Assembly: GCF_030645195.1 (NCBI RefSeq)
Contig: NZ_JAUSLW010000039.1
Span: forward strand, 1 to 34,761
Length of the DNA stretch: 34,761 nt
DNA from: Phenylobacterium sp.
GTDB taxonomy: Bacteria; Pseudomonadota; Alphaproteobacteria; Caulobacterales; Caulobacteraceae
Direction of reading: 5' to 3'
This document shows, in pieces, positions 21,909 to 31,559 of this stretch. A program made the translations under genes and the position numbers. Each line of letters opens with the position of its first letter. The stretch's first letter is position 1. The notes under the pieces are model-generated. The model worked only from the letters and a program-made list of their open reading frames with translations, was not told the DNA's origin and searched no databases.

Positions 21909-22694
21909 ATGGGACGTCTTTCCGGCAAGAGCGCCATCATCACCGGCGCGGGTTCCGGCATCGGCCGCGCGGCCTCGGTCCTGTTCGCCCAGGAGGGCGC
22001 CAACCTGGTGATCGCCGACAAGATGGACACCGTCCAGGAGACCGCCAAGCTGGTCGAGGGGGCCGGCGGCAAGGTGGTCGCCCTCACCGGCGACGCGGGC
22101 GAGGAAGCCTTCGTGGCCAGCCTGACAGCCAAGGCGGTCTCCGAATATGGCGGCCTCGACGTGGCCTGGGCGAACGCCGGCATCTCCGGCGGCTGGACCG
22201 CCTTCGACGACCAGGACGCCGCCTTCTGGGCCGAGATCCTGCGGGTCAACCTGATCGGCGCCTTCCTGCTGGTGAAGCACGCCAGCCGGGTGATGATTCC
22301 CAAGGCCAAGGGCTCGATCATCTGCACCGCCTCGGTGGCCGGCATCCGGTCGGGCGCCGGCGGGTCGCCCTATTCGGCCTCCAAGGCGGGCGTCATCAAC
22401 CTGGCCCAGACCGCGGCCAACGAGTTCTATGGGACCGGGGTGCGGGTCAACGCCATCTGCCCCGGCCTGATCGAGACCGGCATGACCCAGCCGATCTTCG
22501 ACGGCGCCCGGGCCCGCGGCAACGAGGACAAGATCGGCCAGCTCAACCCGCTGACCCGCGGCGGCGTGCCCATCGAGATCGCCAACGCCGCCCTGTTCCT
22601 GGCCAGCGACGAAGCCTCCTATGTCAACGGCCAGGCCATCGCCGTCGACGGCGGGCTCTCCTCCTCCCACCCCGTCGTGCGCCGCAAGCGTTGA
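21909..22694 (+). CDS. Short-chain dehydrogenase/reductase (SDR)
   Basis: A 261-aa classical SDR oxidoreductase using NAD(P). Cofactor motif TGAGSGIG (12-19), NAG (89-91), catalytic S142, Y155 and K159 (YSASK), and the PGLIETGM segment after the active site are all present. D37 in VIADKMD at the end of beta strand 2 suggests NAD rather than NADP preference. GAGGA a few bases upstream supports the ATG at 21909. It lies 35 bp after the DUF3995 remnant and its stop overlaps the start of the phosphatase gene, so it is in the middle of a co-transcribed group. The substrate is unknown. Confidence 0.93.
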   Translation: MGRLSGKSAIITGAGSGIGRAASVLFAQEGANLVIADKMDTVQETAKLVEGAGGKVVALTGDAGEEAFVASLTAKAVSEYGGLDVAWANAGISGGWTAFDDQDAAFWAEILRVNLIGAFLLVKHASRVMIPKAKGSIICTASVAGIRSGAGGSPYSASKAGVINLAQTAANEFYGTGVRVNAICPGLIETGMTQPIFDGARARGNEDKIGQLNPLTRGGVPIEIANAALFLASDEASYVNGQAIAVDGGLSSSHPVVRRKR

Positions 22695-23272
22695 TCTACC
22701 TGGCGCGCCACGGCCAGACCGAATGGAACCTGGCGCGCCGGTACCAGGGCGGATCGGATTCCCCCCTCACCGAGCTTGGCCAGACCCAGGCCCGGCGGAC
22801 GGGCGAGTTGCTGACCCGCCTGGTCCCCGACCCTGCCGGGTGGCGCATGGTCGCCAGCCCCCTAGGCAGGGCCCATCACACCGCGCTCATCATCGCCCAG
22901 ACCATGGGCTGGGCCTTGGCGCCCGAACTCGACGCCCGGCTGGCGGAGGTCAGCATGGGGTCGTGGGAGGGGCTGTCCCTGGATGAGTTGGAGGCGCGCA
23001 GGCCCATAGACCTACCCTATCCCGAGCGCTACTTCGGGGCCCCGGGCGGCGAAAGCTTCGAGGGCGTGCTGGCGCGGCTGTCGGACTGGCTGACCTCAGT
23101 GGACGAGACGCAGAACATCATCCTGGTCTCCCACGGCCTGTCGGGCCGCATCCTGCGGGGGCTCTATGGCGGCCTGCCCCGCGAGGCCATGCTGACCCCG
23201 CCCACGCCGCAGGACGCCATCTACCGCCTGTCGGACGGCGAGGTGGCGCAGATCGACTGCGAGCCGGCCTGA
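22691..23272 (+). CDS. Histidine phosphatase (phosphoglycerate-mutase superfamily)
   Basis: A 193-aa phosphatase of the RHG superfamily. The phospho-accepting H7 lies in [10 protein letters not shown] (4-13), R60 in [11 protein letters not shown], the acid E86 in [11 protein letters not shown], and H148 in VSHGLSGR. This is the GpmB/CobC-like branch, acting on a phosphorylated metabolite in the cytoplasm. The start appears to be TTG at 22691, overlapping the SDR stop by four bases (TTGA); no other in-frame start lies between it and the RHG motif, and the family motif begins within six residues. There is no clear ribosome site, which fits translational coupling to the SDR. Confidence 0.9.
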   Translation: MIYLARHGQTEWNLARRYQGGSDSPLTELGQTQARRTGELLTRLVPDPAGWRMVASPLGRAHHTALIIAQTMGWALAPELDARLAEVSMGSWEGLSLDELEARRPIDLPYPERYFGAPGGESFEGVLARLSDWLTSVDETQNIILVSHGLSGRILRGLYGGLPREAMLTPPTPQDAIYRLSDGEVAQIDCEPA

Positions 23273-23294
23273 GGCCTCGGCGGTTGGGCGGCCC

Positions 23295-23528
23295 TTAGCG
23301 CGCGGGCTGGACCCGCCGCAGAATGACCCCGCCGTCACTGGCGTCATCGAGCTGGCGCAGCAGGACCATGACGCCAACGCCCACCAAGGCGCCCAGGACG
23401 AAGGACCCGAACATGGCGCCGGAGGCCGCCACCGGGCCCAATCCATTCCGAGGATGCTCCTTGCCGTAGATTAGGGAACCGTCCCAGGCCTCGGCATAGT
23501 CGCTCATCGGCTCGTACTGGTCTCTCAT
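23295..23528 (-). CDS. Small single-pass membrane protein of unknown function
   Basis: A 77-aa protein with an acidic/aromatic N-terminus (DQYEPMSDYAEAWDGSLIYG), one clear transmembrane helix at about residues 36-57 (SGAMFGSFVLGALVGVGVMV) and a basic C-terminal tail (RRVQPAR). The ATG at 23526-23528 is preferred over a TTG three codons upstream. It is convergent with the phosphatase gene and divergent from yebC. I do not recognise the family; its coding character rests on the clean helix and charge pattern. Confidence 0.6.
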   Translation of the reverse strand: MRDQYEPMSDYAEAWDGSLIYGKEHPRNGLGPVAASGAMFGSFVLGALVGVGVMVLLRQLDDASDGGVILRRVQPAR

Positions 23529-23643
23529 GCCACTCAAACCCTTCGAAATCGGGGAGGTTCCTCCCCCGCTGGCCTTCCTCGCCCCTGGGCGCTAGAAGCC
23601 CTCAACTCACAAAACCGCCTGAACGAGAACAACAGACCACATC

Positions 23644-24387
23644 ATGGCCGGACATTCCAAGTTCAAGAACATCATGCACCGCAAGGGACGCGCCGACGCG
23701 GTGCGCTCCAAGCTGTTCTCCAAGCTGTCGCGCGAGATCACGGTGGCGGCCAAGTCGGGCCTGCCCGACCCCACCATGAACGCCCGCCTGCGTCTGGCCG
23801 TGGCCAACGCCAAGGCCGAGTCCATGCCCAAGGACAATATCGACCGGGCCATCAAGAAGGGCGCCGGCGGCGACGCCGAATCCTATGACGAGGTGCGCTA
23901 CGAGGGCTTCGGTCCCGGCGGCGTGGCCCTGATCGTCGAGGGCCTGACCGACAACCGCAACCGCGCCGCGGCCAACATCCGGTCCACCTTCTCCAAGAAC
24001 GGCGGCAACATGGGCGCCACCGGCTCGGTGGCCTTCATGTTCGATCGCCTGGGCCAGATCGTCTATCCGGCCAAGGTCGGCAGCGAGGACAAGGTGATGG
24101 AGGCCGCCATCGAGGCCGGCGCAGAGGACGTGGAATCCGACGAGGAGGGCCACACCATCTTCACCGCCTATGAGGCCTTCGCCGAGGTGGCGAGCGCCCT
24201 GGAGGCCAGCCTCGGCGAGGCCAAGTCCACCAAGATCATCTGGCGGGCCAAGGGTTCGACCCCCATCAGCGGCGAGCCGGTGGGGACCCTGATGAAGCTG
24301 CTGGACGCCCTGGACGACGACGACGACGTGCAGAATGTCTATGGCGACTACGAGATCTCCGACGAGGACATGGAGAAGTTCGGCTAG
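23644..24387 (+). CDS. yebC: YebC/PmpR-family protein
   Basis: A 247-aa YebC/TACO1 family protein, recognised from the N-terminus [19 protein letters not shown], the segment [35 protein letters not shown] and [15 protein letters not shown], and a C-terminal acidic stretch [19 protein letters not shown]. Members have been described both as transcriptional regulators and as factors that relieve ribosome stalling at proline-rich sequences. Length is normal. In many bacteria yebC lies next to ruvC; here ruvC is not within the following genes. Its stop and that of the convergent thioesterase overlap in CTAG (24384-24387). Confidence 0.95.
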   Translation: MAGHSKFKNIMHRKGRADAVRSKLFSKLSREITVAAKSGLPDPTMNARLRLAVANAKAESMPKDNIDRAIKKGAGGDAESYDEVRYEGFGPGGVALIVEGLTDNRNRAAANIRSTFSKNGGNMGATGSVAFMFDRLGQIVYPAKVGSEDKVMEAAIEAGAEDVESDEEGHTIFTAYEAFAEVASALEASLGEAKSTKIIWRAKGSTPISGEPVGTLMKLLDALDDDDDVQNVYGDYEISDEDMEKFG

Positions 24388-25190
24388 TCCATCATCCGGA
24401 CGATCACCGACTGGCTGGCGGTCGCCATCAGCTCCCCGTCCTGCGCGAACAGGTTCATCACCCCGTGGGCGAAGCCGCCATGGATGCCGGTGATCTGGAT
24501 GTCGCAGAGCACCCAGGTGGTGGGCACGATCCGGCGGATGCGCAGGGTGTTGTCCAGGCTGTTGCCGCCGCCCTGGCGGCCCAGCGCCGCCCCGACCCCG
24601 GAGGGCACGTAGTCGGCCATGATCGCCAGCAGGCTGGCGTCGACGGCGTAGTCCTCCACCGGCTTGATCCACATCACCAGGCGGCCGTCGGCGGAGAGCT
24701 GGCCGGTGCGCGAGCCCTCGCCATAGCGGCCCTTGGCCATGCGCACCTCCAGGCGGCCGTTGAGGTTGTCCCCCTGGTCGCCCCACAGCACCGAGCGCAC
24801 GCAGTCTTCCGGCGGCGGCATGTCGGGCATGGTCACCCACTGGTGGGAGACGGTGCTGGGCCGCGCGCCCAGGGCGGCGTTGACCGTGAAGATCTCCTGA
24901 TCGCCGACATGGCCGATCACCCGGGCCTGGCTGTTGTACTTGCCCTGCACCGGGACCCAGACGTCGAGGTCCACCACCGAGCCCGGCCGCGCATAGGAGA
25001 GGTACTGGGCCGTGGCCCAGATCACCGGGCGTTCGCAGGTCCGCTCCATGGCCGCGATGGCGCTGGCCAGGCCGATGCCGCCGTACATGAAAAGGTTGTC
25101 CGGCGGGCCCACGCAGACGGCCGGCGTCAGGGGCATGAACCAGCGGTGCGGGTTGTGGGTGGCCTGGAGGTCGAAGAAGAGTTCGCTCAT
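24384..25190 (-). CDS. TesB-like acyl-CoA thioesterase (double hotdog)
   Basis: A 268-aa double-hotdog thioesterase that hydrolyses acyl-CoA. The N-terminal hotdog includes [19 protein letters not shown], and the substrate-facing stretch [19 protein letters not shown]. The C-terminal hotdog carries SLDNTLRIR and ends [10 protein letters not shown]; the Asp and Gln correspond in position to the TesB active-site residues. The ATG at 25188-25190 is chosen because family proteins begin near here; an in-frame TTG seven codons upstream is less likely. Chain-length preference is unknown. It ends tail to tail with yebC and lies 47 bp after the histidine kinase stop. Confidence 0.85.
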   Translation of the reverse strand: MSELFFDLQATHNPHRWFMPLTPAVCVGPPDNLFMYGGIGLASAIAAMERTCERPVIWATAQYLSYARPGSVVDLDVWVPVQGKYNSQARVIGHVGDQEIFTVNAALGARPSTVSHQWVTMPDMPPPEDCVRSVLWGDQGDNLNGRLEVRMAKGRYGEGSRTGQLSADGRLVMWIKPVEDYAVDASLLAIMADYVPSGVGAALGRQGGGNSLDNTLRIRRIVPTTWVLCDIQITGIHGGFAHGVMNLFAQDGELMATASQSVIVRMMD

Positions 25191-25237
25191 GGCCGGGCCG
25201 ATACCCTTCAACGACGCGCCTGTCCCGGATTTTCGCC

Positions 25238-27313
25238 TCAGACGGCGATGGCGGTGTCGTCGGGCTCGAGCAGGCGGGCGATCTCGCCGATCAGGGCGGG
25301 GACGGAGATCGGCTTGGCCACCACCCCGTTCATGCCGGCGGCGCGATAGGCGCCCTGCTGGTGGGTCATGACATTGGCGGTCAGGCCGATGATCGGGGTC
25401 TGGGCCACCGGCCCCGGCAGGGCGCGGATGGCCCGCGTCGCCTCGATCCCGTCCATGTTGGGCATCTGCACGTCCATCAGAATCAGATCAAAGCCGCCAT
25501 CGCGAGCGGCGTTCAGGCCGACCAACCCGTCCTCGGCCTCGGCCACCTGCGCGCCCAGGCGGGTCAGCAGGGTCCGGGCCACCAGGCGGTTGGTGGGATT
25601 GTCCTCCACCAGCAGGATGCGCACGCCCTCCAGCAGGCCCTCATCCGCCACGGCGGACGGGACGGGGACGGCGGACGGGGCGGTGAAGTCCAGCCAGAAG
25701 GTCGAGCCAACCCCCTCGGTGCTGGTGAAGGCGATGTCCCCGCCCATCAGCCGGGCCAGCGCCCGGGTGATGGAGAGCCCCAGGCCCGAGCCGCCGAAGC
25801 GGCGCGCCGTCGAGCTCTCGGCCTGGCGGAAGCGTTCGAACAGGTAGGGCTGGGCCTCGAGCGGAATGCCGACCCCGGTGTCCTCGATCTCCAGCCGCAC
25901 GTGTCGCTGGCCGTCGGCCTCGGGGGTGACCGTCAGGCGGGCCGCGACGTGGCCGGCCTTTGTGAACTTGATGGCGTTGCCCAGCAGGTTGAACACCGCC
26001 TGGCGCACCCGCACGGGGTCGGCGGCGATCCACAGGTCGGCGCCGAAGGTCTCCGGGCGCAGCTCGATCCCCTTGGCGCGGGCCTGGCCCTCCAGCAGGG
26101 CCACCACGGTGTCCAGGGCCTCGCCCATGTTCATCGGCTCGGGGCTCAGGTCGAGCTGGCCGGCCTCGATCTTGGAGAAATCGAGCACGTCGTTCAGCAG
26201 TTGCGACAGCATCAGCCCGCAGTCGGCGGCCTGGCGCATCAGTTCGCGGCCCTCCGCCGAGATCGGCTCGCGCTCCAGCAGCTGCAGGGCGCCCAATACC
26301 CCGTTCATGGGGGTGCGGATCTCGTGGCTGACATTGGCCAGGAACTCGGCCTTGGCCTGGTTGGCGCTCTCCGCCTCGGCCTTGGCCTCGCGCAGCGCCT
26401 GGTCCTTGGCCACCTGCTCGGTGATGTCGCGGCTGACGTCGATGACCGCGACCGGGACCCCGTGCTCGCAGACCAGTTTTGCATTGGTCTGGACCCAGAG
26501 CCAGCGGCCATCCTTGTGTCGGACCCTGGCGGTCACCACCTCGGCGCGGGCGGGATCGACCAGCATCCGGGCCGCGGCGGCCAGGATCCGGGGATGATGC
26601 TCGGGATCGATGATGTGCATGCGCGACATCCCGATCAGCTCTTCGGGCCGATAGCCCAGGGCCGCTTCCACGGACGGGGAGACGTAGGTGTGCACGCCCT
26701 GGAGGTCGGTCCGGGCGATGACGTCGGTGATGTTCTCGGCCAGGGCCTGATACTTCTGCAGGCTGTCGTTGATCGCGCGCTGCTGGGCCTGGGCCGATGG
26801 TGTCTCCACCGCCCGACCGCCGATGAAGATCAGCCCGAGCCCCAGGGCCATCAGAATGGGCGCCATCTCCAGCCAGCTCTGACCGGCGGAGAGCCCGACG
26901 ATCAGCAGGGCGCCGATCGCGGGAACGGCCCCGGCCGCCAGAAACACCACCGGGGTGCTGTAGAACAGCAGGACCACCAGGGCCGCGACCGTCAACGACA
27001 CGACTGCGGCGCAGGTCCGTCCAGCGATCGTGCCGTCGGTCCACATCAACACCCCCAGCGCCAGCCAGGCGAGGCTGATGGCGGTGTAGCTGACCAGGAA
27101 GTTCGCCCGCGCCCGGTGTCGCACCGGTCCGCCGCGGGCCTGGCTGCGGCTCGCAGCCCAAAGCCAGACCTCAAGCGCAAGGATGCTGGCCAGCCAGCCG
27201 GCGGCCTGGAAAGGCCCCAGGATCATGGCGGCCATCATCGCGCAGAACAGGCTCAACCCCAGGCGCGGCAAGGTGACGTGGCGCACCGCGACGGCGGCCT
27301 CGTCCAATCGCAC
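25238..27313 (-). CDS. Hybrid sensor histidine kinase with PAS and receiver domains
   Basis: A 691-aa membrane kinase. Five to six hydrophobic helices lie in residues 13-168 without a large periplasmic loop, then a PAS/PAC domain (about 185-300), a HisKA domain with phospho-acceptor H330 (FLANVSHEIRTPMN), a HATPase domain with N447 (N box), DTGVGI (478-483) and GGSGLGL (507-513), and a receiver domain with phospho-acceptor D614, T645 and K667. The membrane sensor suggests an intramembrane or lipid-related signal; the PAS domain may bind a ligand or flavin. No separate response regulator or phosphotransfer gene is adjacent, so it is an orphan. The start is GTG at 27311-27313 without a clear ribosome site. 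Confidence 0.93.
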   Translation of the reverse strand: MRLDEAAVAVRHVTLPRLGLSLFCAMMAAMILGPFQAAGWLASILALEVWLWAASRSQARGGPVRHRARANFLVSYTAISLAWLALGVLMWTDGTIAGRTCAAVVSLTVAALVVLLFYSTPVVFLAAGAVPAIGALLIVGLSAGQSWLEMAPILMALGLGLIFIGGRAVETPSAQAQQRAINDSLQKYQALAENITDVIARTDLQGVHTYVSPSVEAALGYRPEELIGMSRMHIIDPEHHPRILAAAARMLVDPARAEVVTARVRHKDGRWLWVQTNAKLVCEHGVPVAVIDVSRDITEQVAKDQALREAKAEAESANQAKAEFLANVSHEIRTPMNGVLGALQLLEREPISAEGRELMRQAADCGLMLSQLLNDVLDFSKIEAGQLDLSPEPMNMGEALDTVVALLEGQARAKGIELRPETFGADLWIAADPVRVRQAVFNLLGNAIKFTKAGHVAARLTVTPEADGQRHVRLEIEDTGVGIPLEAQPYLFERFRQAESSTARRFGGSGLGLSITRALARLMGGDIAFTSTEGVGSTFWLDFTAPSAVPVPSAVADEGLLEGVRILLVEDNPTNRLVARTLLTRLGAQVAEAEDGLVGLNAARDGGFDLILMDVQMPNMDGIEATRAIRALPGPVAQTPIIGLTANVMTHQQGAYRAAGMNGVVAKPISVPALIGEIARLLEPDDTAIAV

Positions 27314-27578
27314 AAAGAGCGGGGGGCTTGAGATCGTCCGACTCCAGGGCGGGCGCGAGGGGTCGCGCGGTCAGGATTCTGGGTACCCTGGCTGTACTGT
27401 TTGGAGTGCTAATCGGCGCTGCGACACATTCGCCCAACACAGGTTTGAGCATCCCGGGCTTGCTTTCCGGCCGCCGTTCAGGTGTTTAGCCGCCCTGCCG
27501 AGCGCTTCTCCGAACCTGACCCGCGTTCCTCGCGGTGGGCCCGCCGCCTCGCCCCAAAGACCTCAGGAAGACCGCGCC

Positions 27579-27848
27579 ATGCAAAGCTCCACAGCCTTCA
27601 CCCGTGAAACCGTCCAGCTCGACGGCGAGACCTTCTACGACTGCGATTTCCAGAAGTGCCGCATGGTCTATGCCGGCGGCGAGGCCCCGGTCTTCACCGA
27701 CTGCCGCTTCGAGGACTGCGACTGGAAGTTCGAGGACGCCGCGGCCCGCACGCTGGAGCACATGAAGGCGGTCTGGAACGCCGGCGGCAAGCAGCAGCTC
27801 CAGGGCCTGATCAAGGAAATCACGAGCGGCGGGGCGGCGAAGTCGTAA
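27579..27848 (+). CDS. Small Cys-rich, pentapeptide-like protein
   Basis: An 89-aa protein. Residues 12-52 have a pentapeptide-repeat-like beta-helix character with paired cysteines (FYDCDFQKC, then FTDCRFEDCDWKF), followed by a helical C-terminal part (LEHMKAVWNAGGKQQLQGLI). Four cysteines in two C-x4-C pairs could bind metal or simply stack inside the helix. AGGAAG lies upstream of the ATG. The last 29 bp overlap the 3' end of the convergent permease gene. I do not know its function; a small cytosolic structural or regulatory protein is a guess. The 265-bp gap before it shows no other gene. Confidence 0.7.
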   Translation: MQSSTAFTRETVQLDGETFYDCDFQKCRMVYAGGEAPVFTDCRFEDCDWKFEDAAARTLEHMKAVWNAGGKQQLQGLIKEITSGGAAKS

Positions 27849-29112
27849 GCGCCAGATAGGCCGCGGCCGCCGCGGCCACCGCCGGCAGGGTCGCCCCCAG
27901 GCCCGGCTCCAGGCGGCTGACCGCCTGGTAGGCCGCGATGCCGATCGCCCAGGCCGCCAGGCCCCGCAGGCTGAAGCCGCCGGTGAACCAGTAGGCGCCG
28001 CCCACCAGGGCGATGGCGTCGGCCTCGATCCGCCGGCGCCGCACGACGAAGTGGTCGGTGAGCAGCACCCCGAACAGGGGCGCGAACACCGAGCCGATCA
28101 GCAGCAGGAAGCCCTCGTAGCGCGCCAGGGGCGCGAACAGGGCGATCAGGGTGCAAGCCGCCCCATAGGCCAGCGCCAGGCGCGCCGGCCGGGCGCGGAC
28201 CAGGGTCGCGGTGGAGACCGCCGCGGAATGGATGTCGGCGAAGGTGTTGTCGGTCTCGTCGATGAGGATCAGCAGCAGGGCGACGCCGCAGCCCGTGGCC
28301 GCCAGCGCGGTCAGCAGCATCCCCTCCCCGCCGCCGGAGGCCAGCGCATAGCAGGCGCCGAGCGCGAAGAACCAGACATTGGCCAGCAGGTAGCCCGCCG
28401 CGCTGCCCCGGAACATGGCCCCTGGCGAGCGGCCGAAGCGGGTGTAGTCGGCGATCAGGGGCAGCCAGGACAGCGGCATGGCCACCACCAGGTCCACCCC
28501 GGCGCCGAAGCTCATCTCGCCGGTCCCGGCCCGGGCCATCAGGGCTCCCAGGTCATGGTCGGCCAGCAGCCGCCAGGTCAGCCAGGCCGCCCCCGCCAGC
28601 AGCAGCCACAGGCCCCAGGCCCGCAGGAACCGGCGGACGAAGGAGACCGGCCCCATCACCGCCAGCGCCGTGGCCAGGACGCCGAACAGCAGGGTCCAGA
28701 GGATCGGGTTGGACACCCCGAAGGTCTGCTTGGCCAGGGCGTCGGCGGCCTCGCGCATGGCGATGATCTCGAAGGCGCCCCAGCCGGTGAGCTGCAGGGC
28801 GTTGAGCGCGGCCGGGACCGCCGCCCCGCGCACGCCGAGCGCCGGCCTCAGATTCCCGATGGCCGAGAGCCCGGTGTCGGCCCCCACCACCCCGGCGGCG
28901 GCCAGCAGCACTACCCCCAGGATCGAGCCCAGGACGATGGCGGCGAGCGCATGGGGCAGACTGAGGCCCGGGACCAGGAAGGCGCCGGCCTGCAGCACCA
29001 GCAGGCCGATCCCCAGGCTGAACCACAGGGAGAAGGCGTCGCCCATGGCGAAGGCGCGGCGGGTCTGCGGGACCGGAGTCAGGGGATCATAGCTGTCGGC
29101 GGGGCTGGTCAT
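27820..29112 (-). CDS. NCS1-family nucleobase/HMP-type permease (CytX-like)
   Basis: A 430-aa transporter of the NCS1 family with about twelve hydrophobic helices. Recognisable segments are FSLWFSLGIGLLVLQAGAFL (TM1), VGADTGLSAIGNLRP, LNALQLTGWGAFEIIAMREA (TM3), MPLSWLPLIADYTRFGR (TM6-7 region, typical of CodB/CytX) and LIDETDNTFADIHSAA. This fits uptake of cytosine, purine or hydroxymethylpyrimidine, best matching the CytX group. The ATG at 29110-29112 is preferred over TTG at 29116-29118. No thiamin genes and no obvious TPP riboswitch are in the 76-bp leader, so the substrate is open. Its 3' end overlaps the small Cys-rich gene. Confidence 0.87.
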   Translation of the reverse strand: MTSPADSYDPLTPVPQTRRAFAMGDAFSLWFSLGIGLLVLQAGAFLVPGLSLPHALAAIVLGSILGVVLLAAAGVVGADTGLSAIGNLRPALGVRGAAVPAALNALQLTGWGAFEIIAMREAADALAKQTFGVSNPILWTLLFGVLATALAVMGPVSFVRRFLRAWGLWLLLAGAAWLTWRLLADHDLGALMARAGTGEMSFGAGVDLVVAMPLSWLPLIADYTRFGRSPGAMFRGSAAGYLLANVWFFALGACYALASGGGEGMLLTALAATGCGVALLLILIDETDNTFADIHSAAVSTATLVRARPARLALAYGAACTLIALFAPLARYEGFLLLIGSVFAPLFGVLLTDHFVVRRRRIEADAIALVGGAYWFTGGFSLRGLAAWAIGIAAYQAVSRLEPGLGATLPAVAAAAAAYLALTTSPPRRS

Positions 29113-29188
29113 GGCCAAGGTGTATCAGGCGTTCGCGCGACGGCCAGCCCGCTTGGGCCGCGACGGGCCTTGGGGTAAACTCCTGGCC

Positions 29189-29608
29189 ATGAGCACCCTG
29201 CGCCGCCTGATCGACCTGCCCGGCATCGCCGACCTGGAATTCGCCTCGGTGATGAAGCCCGCCCTGCGCGAGCCGGGCGCGCAGGCGCAGTTCCCGCAGC
29301 TCGACGAGGTCAGCCGCGCCAATTTCGGCCTCACCCTGGACGAGGCCGACGAGGTGGCCCTGCCCGCCGACTGGGACAGGATCGAGCGCGAGTCCGAGCG
29401 CGACCAGGTGGAGGCCTTCGAGGCCGCCGGCTGGGACGTCACCGACAAGCGCCGCTCCCTGAAGATCCTGCCGCAGTTCAGCTTGCAGATGTGGCTGGCG
29501 ATCCGCGGCGTGGCCGGCGCCCTGCCCTATCAGGCCGAGGAGGACCTCGAGGCCAAGATGGCGTCTTCCCTGGCCGCCGACGCCGTCAAGTTCCGCCGCG
29601 ACCGCTAG
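29189..29608 (+). CDS. Conserved-looking protein of unknown function
   Basis: A 139-aa protein with no signal peptide or membrane helix. The centre is acidic (DEADEVALPADWDRIERESERD), and the second half contains KRRSLKILPQFSLQMWLAIR, which looks like a folded core. I do not recognise a family. It is divergent from the permease gene and convergent with the chemoreceptor gene, 13 bp away. Codon use matches the neighbours and the frame is clean, so it is very likely a real gene. Confidence 0.7.
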   Translation: MSTLRRLIDLPGIADLEFASVMKPALREPGAQAQFPQLDEVSRANFGLTLDEADEVALPADWDRIERESERDQVEAFEAAGWDVTDKRRSLKILPQFSLQMWLAIRGVAGALPYQAEEDLEAKMASSLAADAVKFRRDR

Positions 29609-29621
29609 AGTTCGGTCCCTT

Positions 29622-31514
29622 CTAGGCTGCGCGGCGGGTCGGTCGCGCGCGCGACACGGGGGTTCCCACCTCGAAGGCGCCCACCAGGGCGGCCAGGTCG
29701 GCGTGCTGGGACTTGAGCGAATGGGCCGCGGCGGTGGTCTGCTCCACCATGGCGGCGTTCTGCTGGGTGACCTGGTCCATCTGGTTGACCGCGGCGTTGA
29801 CCTCGGAGAGGCCACCGGCCTGTTCCTGGGCCGAGGCCGAGATGGCGGTCACCGACTCTCCGATGGTCTCCACCCGCTTGAGGATGCGGGTCAGGGCTTC
29901 CCCCGTGCGGCCCACCAGGGTCACCCCCTCGCTGACCTTGCCGGAGGAGGCCGCGATCAGGGTCTTGATCTCCTTGGCGGCGCCGGCCGAGCGTTGGGCG
30001 AGCGCCCGGACCTCGGAGGCGACGACGGCGAAGCCGCGGCCCGCCTCGCCGGCGCGGGCGGCCTCGACCCCGGCGTTCAGGGCCAGCAGGTTGGTCTGGA
30101 AGGCGATCTCGTCGATCACCCCGATGATCTGGCCGATCTGGTTGGAGGAGGCTTCGATCTCCCCCACAGCGGTGACGGCGGCGGCCAGCACCTCCTCCGT
30201 CTGACGGGCGTCCGCGCGGGTCTCGGCCACCACGGCGTTGGCCTCGGCGGCGCGGCCGGCGGTCTGTTTCACGGTGACGGTGATCTGGTCGAGGGCCGCA
30301 GCGGTCTCCTCCAGGGAGGCGGCCTGGTGTTCTGTGCGGCGCGACAGGTCGTCGGCGGCGCTGGCGATCTCCTCGGCGCCCACCCCCACGCCCTCGGCCG
30401 CGGCGCCGATCCCGCGCATGGTCGTCTGCAGCTTCTCGGCGGCCTGGTTGAAGTCGCGCTTCAGAATCTCGTAGTCCGTGGCCACCTGCACCTGGACACG
30501 GTAGCCGACGTCGCCATCGGAGAGACGCGACAGGCCCTCGGCCAGGGCCTGGACCAGGACGTCCCGATCACGCTCGGCGGCCTGACGTTCGGCGTCGCGC
30601 TGGTCCTTGGACTTTTCCTCCTCGGCCCGGAGAGCCTCCTGGGCGACGCGTAGGTCGCGGCGTTCGAGGGCGGCCTCGCGGAAGACCACGATGGAGCGCG
30701 CCATCTCCCCCAGTTCGTCGGCGGAGACGGCGACGGGGACGGGCTTGTCGTAGTCGCCCGCCGCCAGATCCGACATGTAGGTCACCAGCACCGAGAGGGG
30801 GCGCAGGAGCTTGCGGCGCAGGATGGCGATCACCGCCACGCCGCCCAGCGCGGTCAGCAGAGCGGCCAGCCCGGTCAGGGCCAGGGCGCGGCGGCTGTCG
30901 GCGACCATCTTGGCTTCGGCGGCCGCGGCGTCCACGGCCTGGGCCCGTAGCAGCTTGGTCATTTCGCCCTGGGTGGCCTGGATGGCCTGGGTCATCTGGG
31001 CGGCTGCGGCGTCGAACTGCGGCATCATCGCATTTCCCCCCACAGGACCCTGGTCGACATAGGCGTGGGCCATGCTGACCCCGGTCTGATGGAAGGCGTC
31101 GAAGCTGGCGGTGGCCTGGTCGATGGCCGCCACCATGGTCGGGGCGCCGAGCTTGAGCGCCAGGGTCCGCGCGCGGGCGGCGTCGGCCTGGAAGGCGGCG
31201 GCGTTCTCCTCGGCCGCGGCCCATCCGTCGTCGAGGCCGTCGAGGCCTCGGGTGGCGGAGACGTCGGTGAGGAACTGCTGCACCTGGATGACGTCGATCT
31301 GAACCTGCTTGCTGGCCGAGACCAGCTCCAGGGTGGCGGCGGAGCGCTGGGCCGTCGCCGCGGTCTCCCGCTCGCGTTGCCGCTCGCCCATCAGGCCGAT
31401 CAGGCCCTCGCCGAGGGCCGCCCCGGCGGCGAAGACCACCAGGGTGATGACGATGGCGGTGAGATAGCGCTCGATGGCCCGGGGCTTACGCGCCGGCTGG
31501 GGGGAGTTGGACAT
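29622..31514 (-). CDS. Methyl-accepting chemotaxis protein
   Basis: A 630-aa chemoreceptor. Transmembrane helices lie at about 17-40 and 208-232, enclosing a helical periplasmic domain of about 165 residues. A HAMP domain follows (about 233-290) with a second HAMP-like stretch (about 318-372). The signalling domain has the conserved hairpin tip (about 465-495, containing [20 protein letters not shown] and [13 protein letters not shown]). There is no C-terminal pentapeptide for methylation-enzyme docking; it ends RPTRRAA. The periplasmic ligand is unknown. No che genes are adjacent, so it is an orphan receptor working with a distant array. Start ATG at 31512-31514. Confidence 0.95.
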   Translation of the reverse strand: MSNSPQPARKPRAIERYLTAIVITLVVFAAGAALGEGLIGLMGERQRERETAATAQRSAATLELVSASKQVQIDVIQVQQFLTDVSATRGLDGLDDGWAAAEENAAAFQADAARARTLALKLGAPTMVAAIDQATASFDAFHQTGVSMAHAYVDQGPVGGNAMMPQFDAAAAQMTQAIQATQGEMTKLLRAQAVDAAAAEAKMVADSRRALALTGLAALLTALGGVAVIAILRRKLLRPLSVLVTYMSDLAAGDYDKPVPVAVSADELGEMARSIVVFREAALERRDLRVAQEALRAEEEKSKDQRDAERQAAERDRDVLVQALAEGLSRLSDGDVGYRVQVQVATDYEILKRDFNQAAEKLQTTMRGIGAAAEGVGVGAEEIASAADDLSRRTEHQAASLEETAAALDQITVTVKQTAGRAAEANAVVAETRADARQTEEVLAAAVTAVGEIEASSNQIGQIIGVIDEIAFQTNLLALNAGVEAARAGEAGRGFAVVASEVRALAQRSAGAAKEIKTLIAASSGKVSEGVTLVGRTGEALTRILKRVETIGESVTAISASAQEQAGGLSEVNAAVNQMDQVTQQNAAMVEQTTAAAHSLKSQHADLAALVGAFEVGTPVSRARPTRRAA

Positions 31515-31559
31515 GGTTACGCCTGAGGTTTGCAGGGCGCAAAATAGTCATATCGGCAC

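Noticed and set aside
25361..27331. A 656-codon plus-strand frame opposite the histidine kinase
   Set aside because: The opposite strand carries all kinase and receiver motifs; this product is Gly/Gln/His-rich and motif-free.
29113..29188. A TPP riboswitch upstream of the CytX-like permease
   Set aside because: The leader is too short (76 bp to the divergent gene) and lacks the conserved thi-box CTGAGA and ACCTGATC-like elements.
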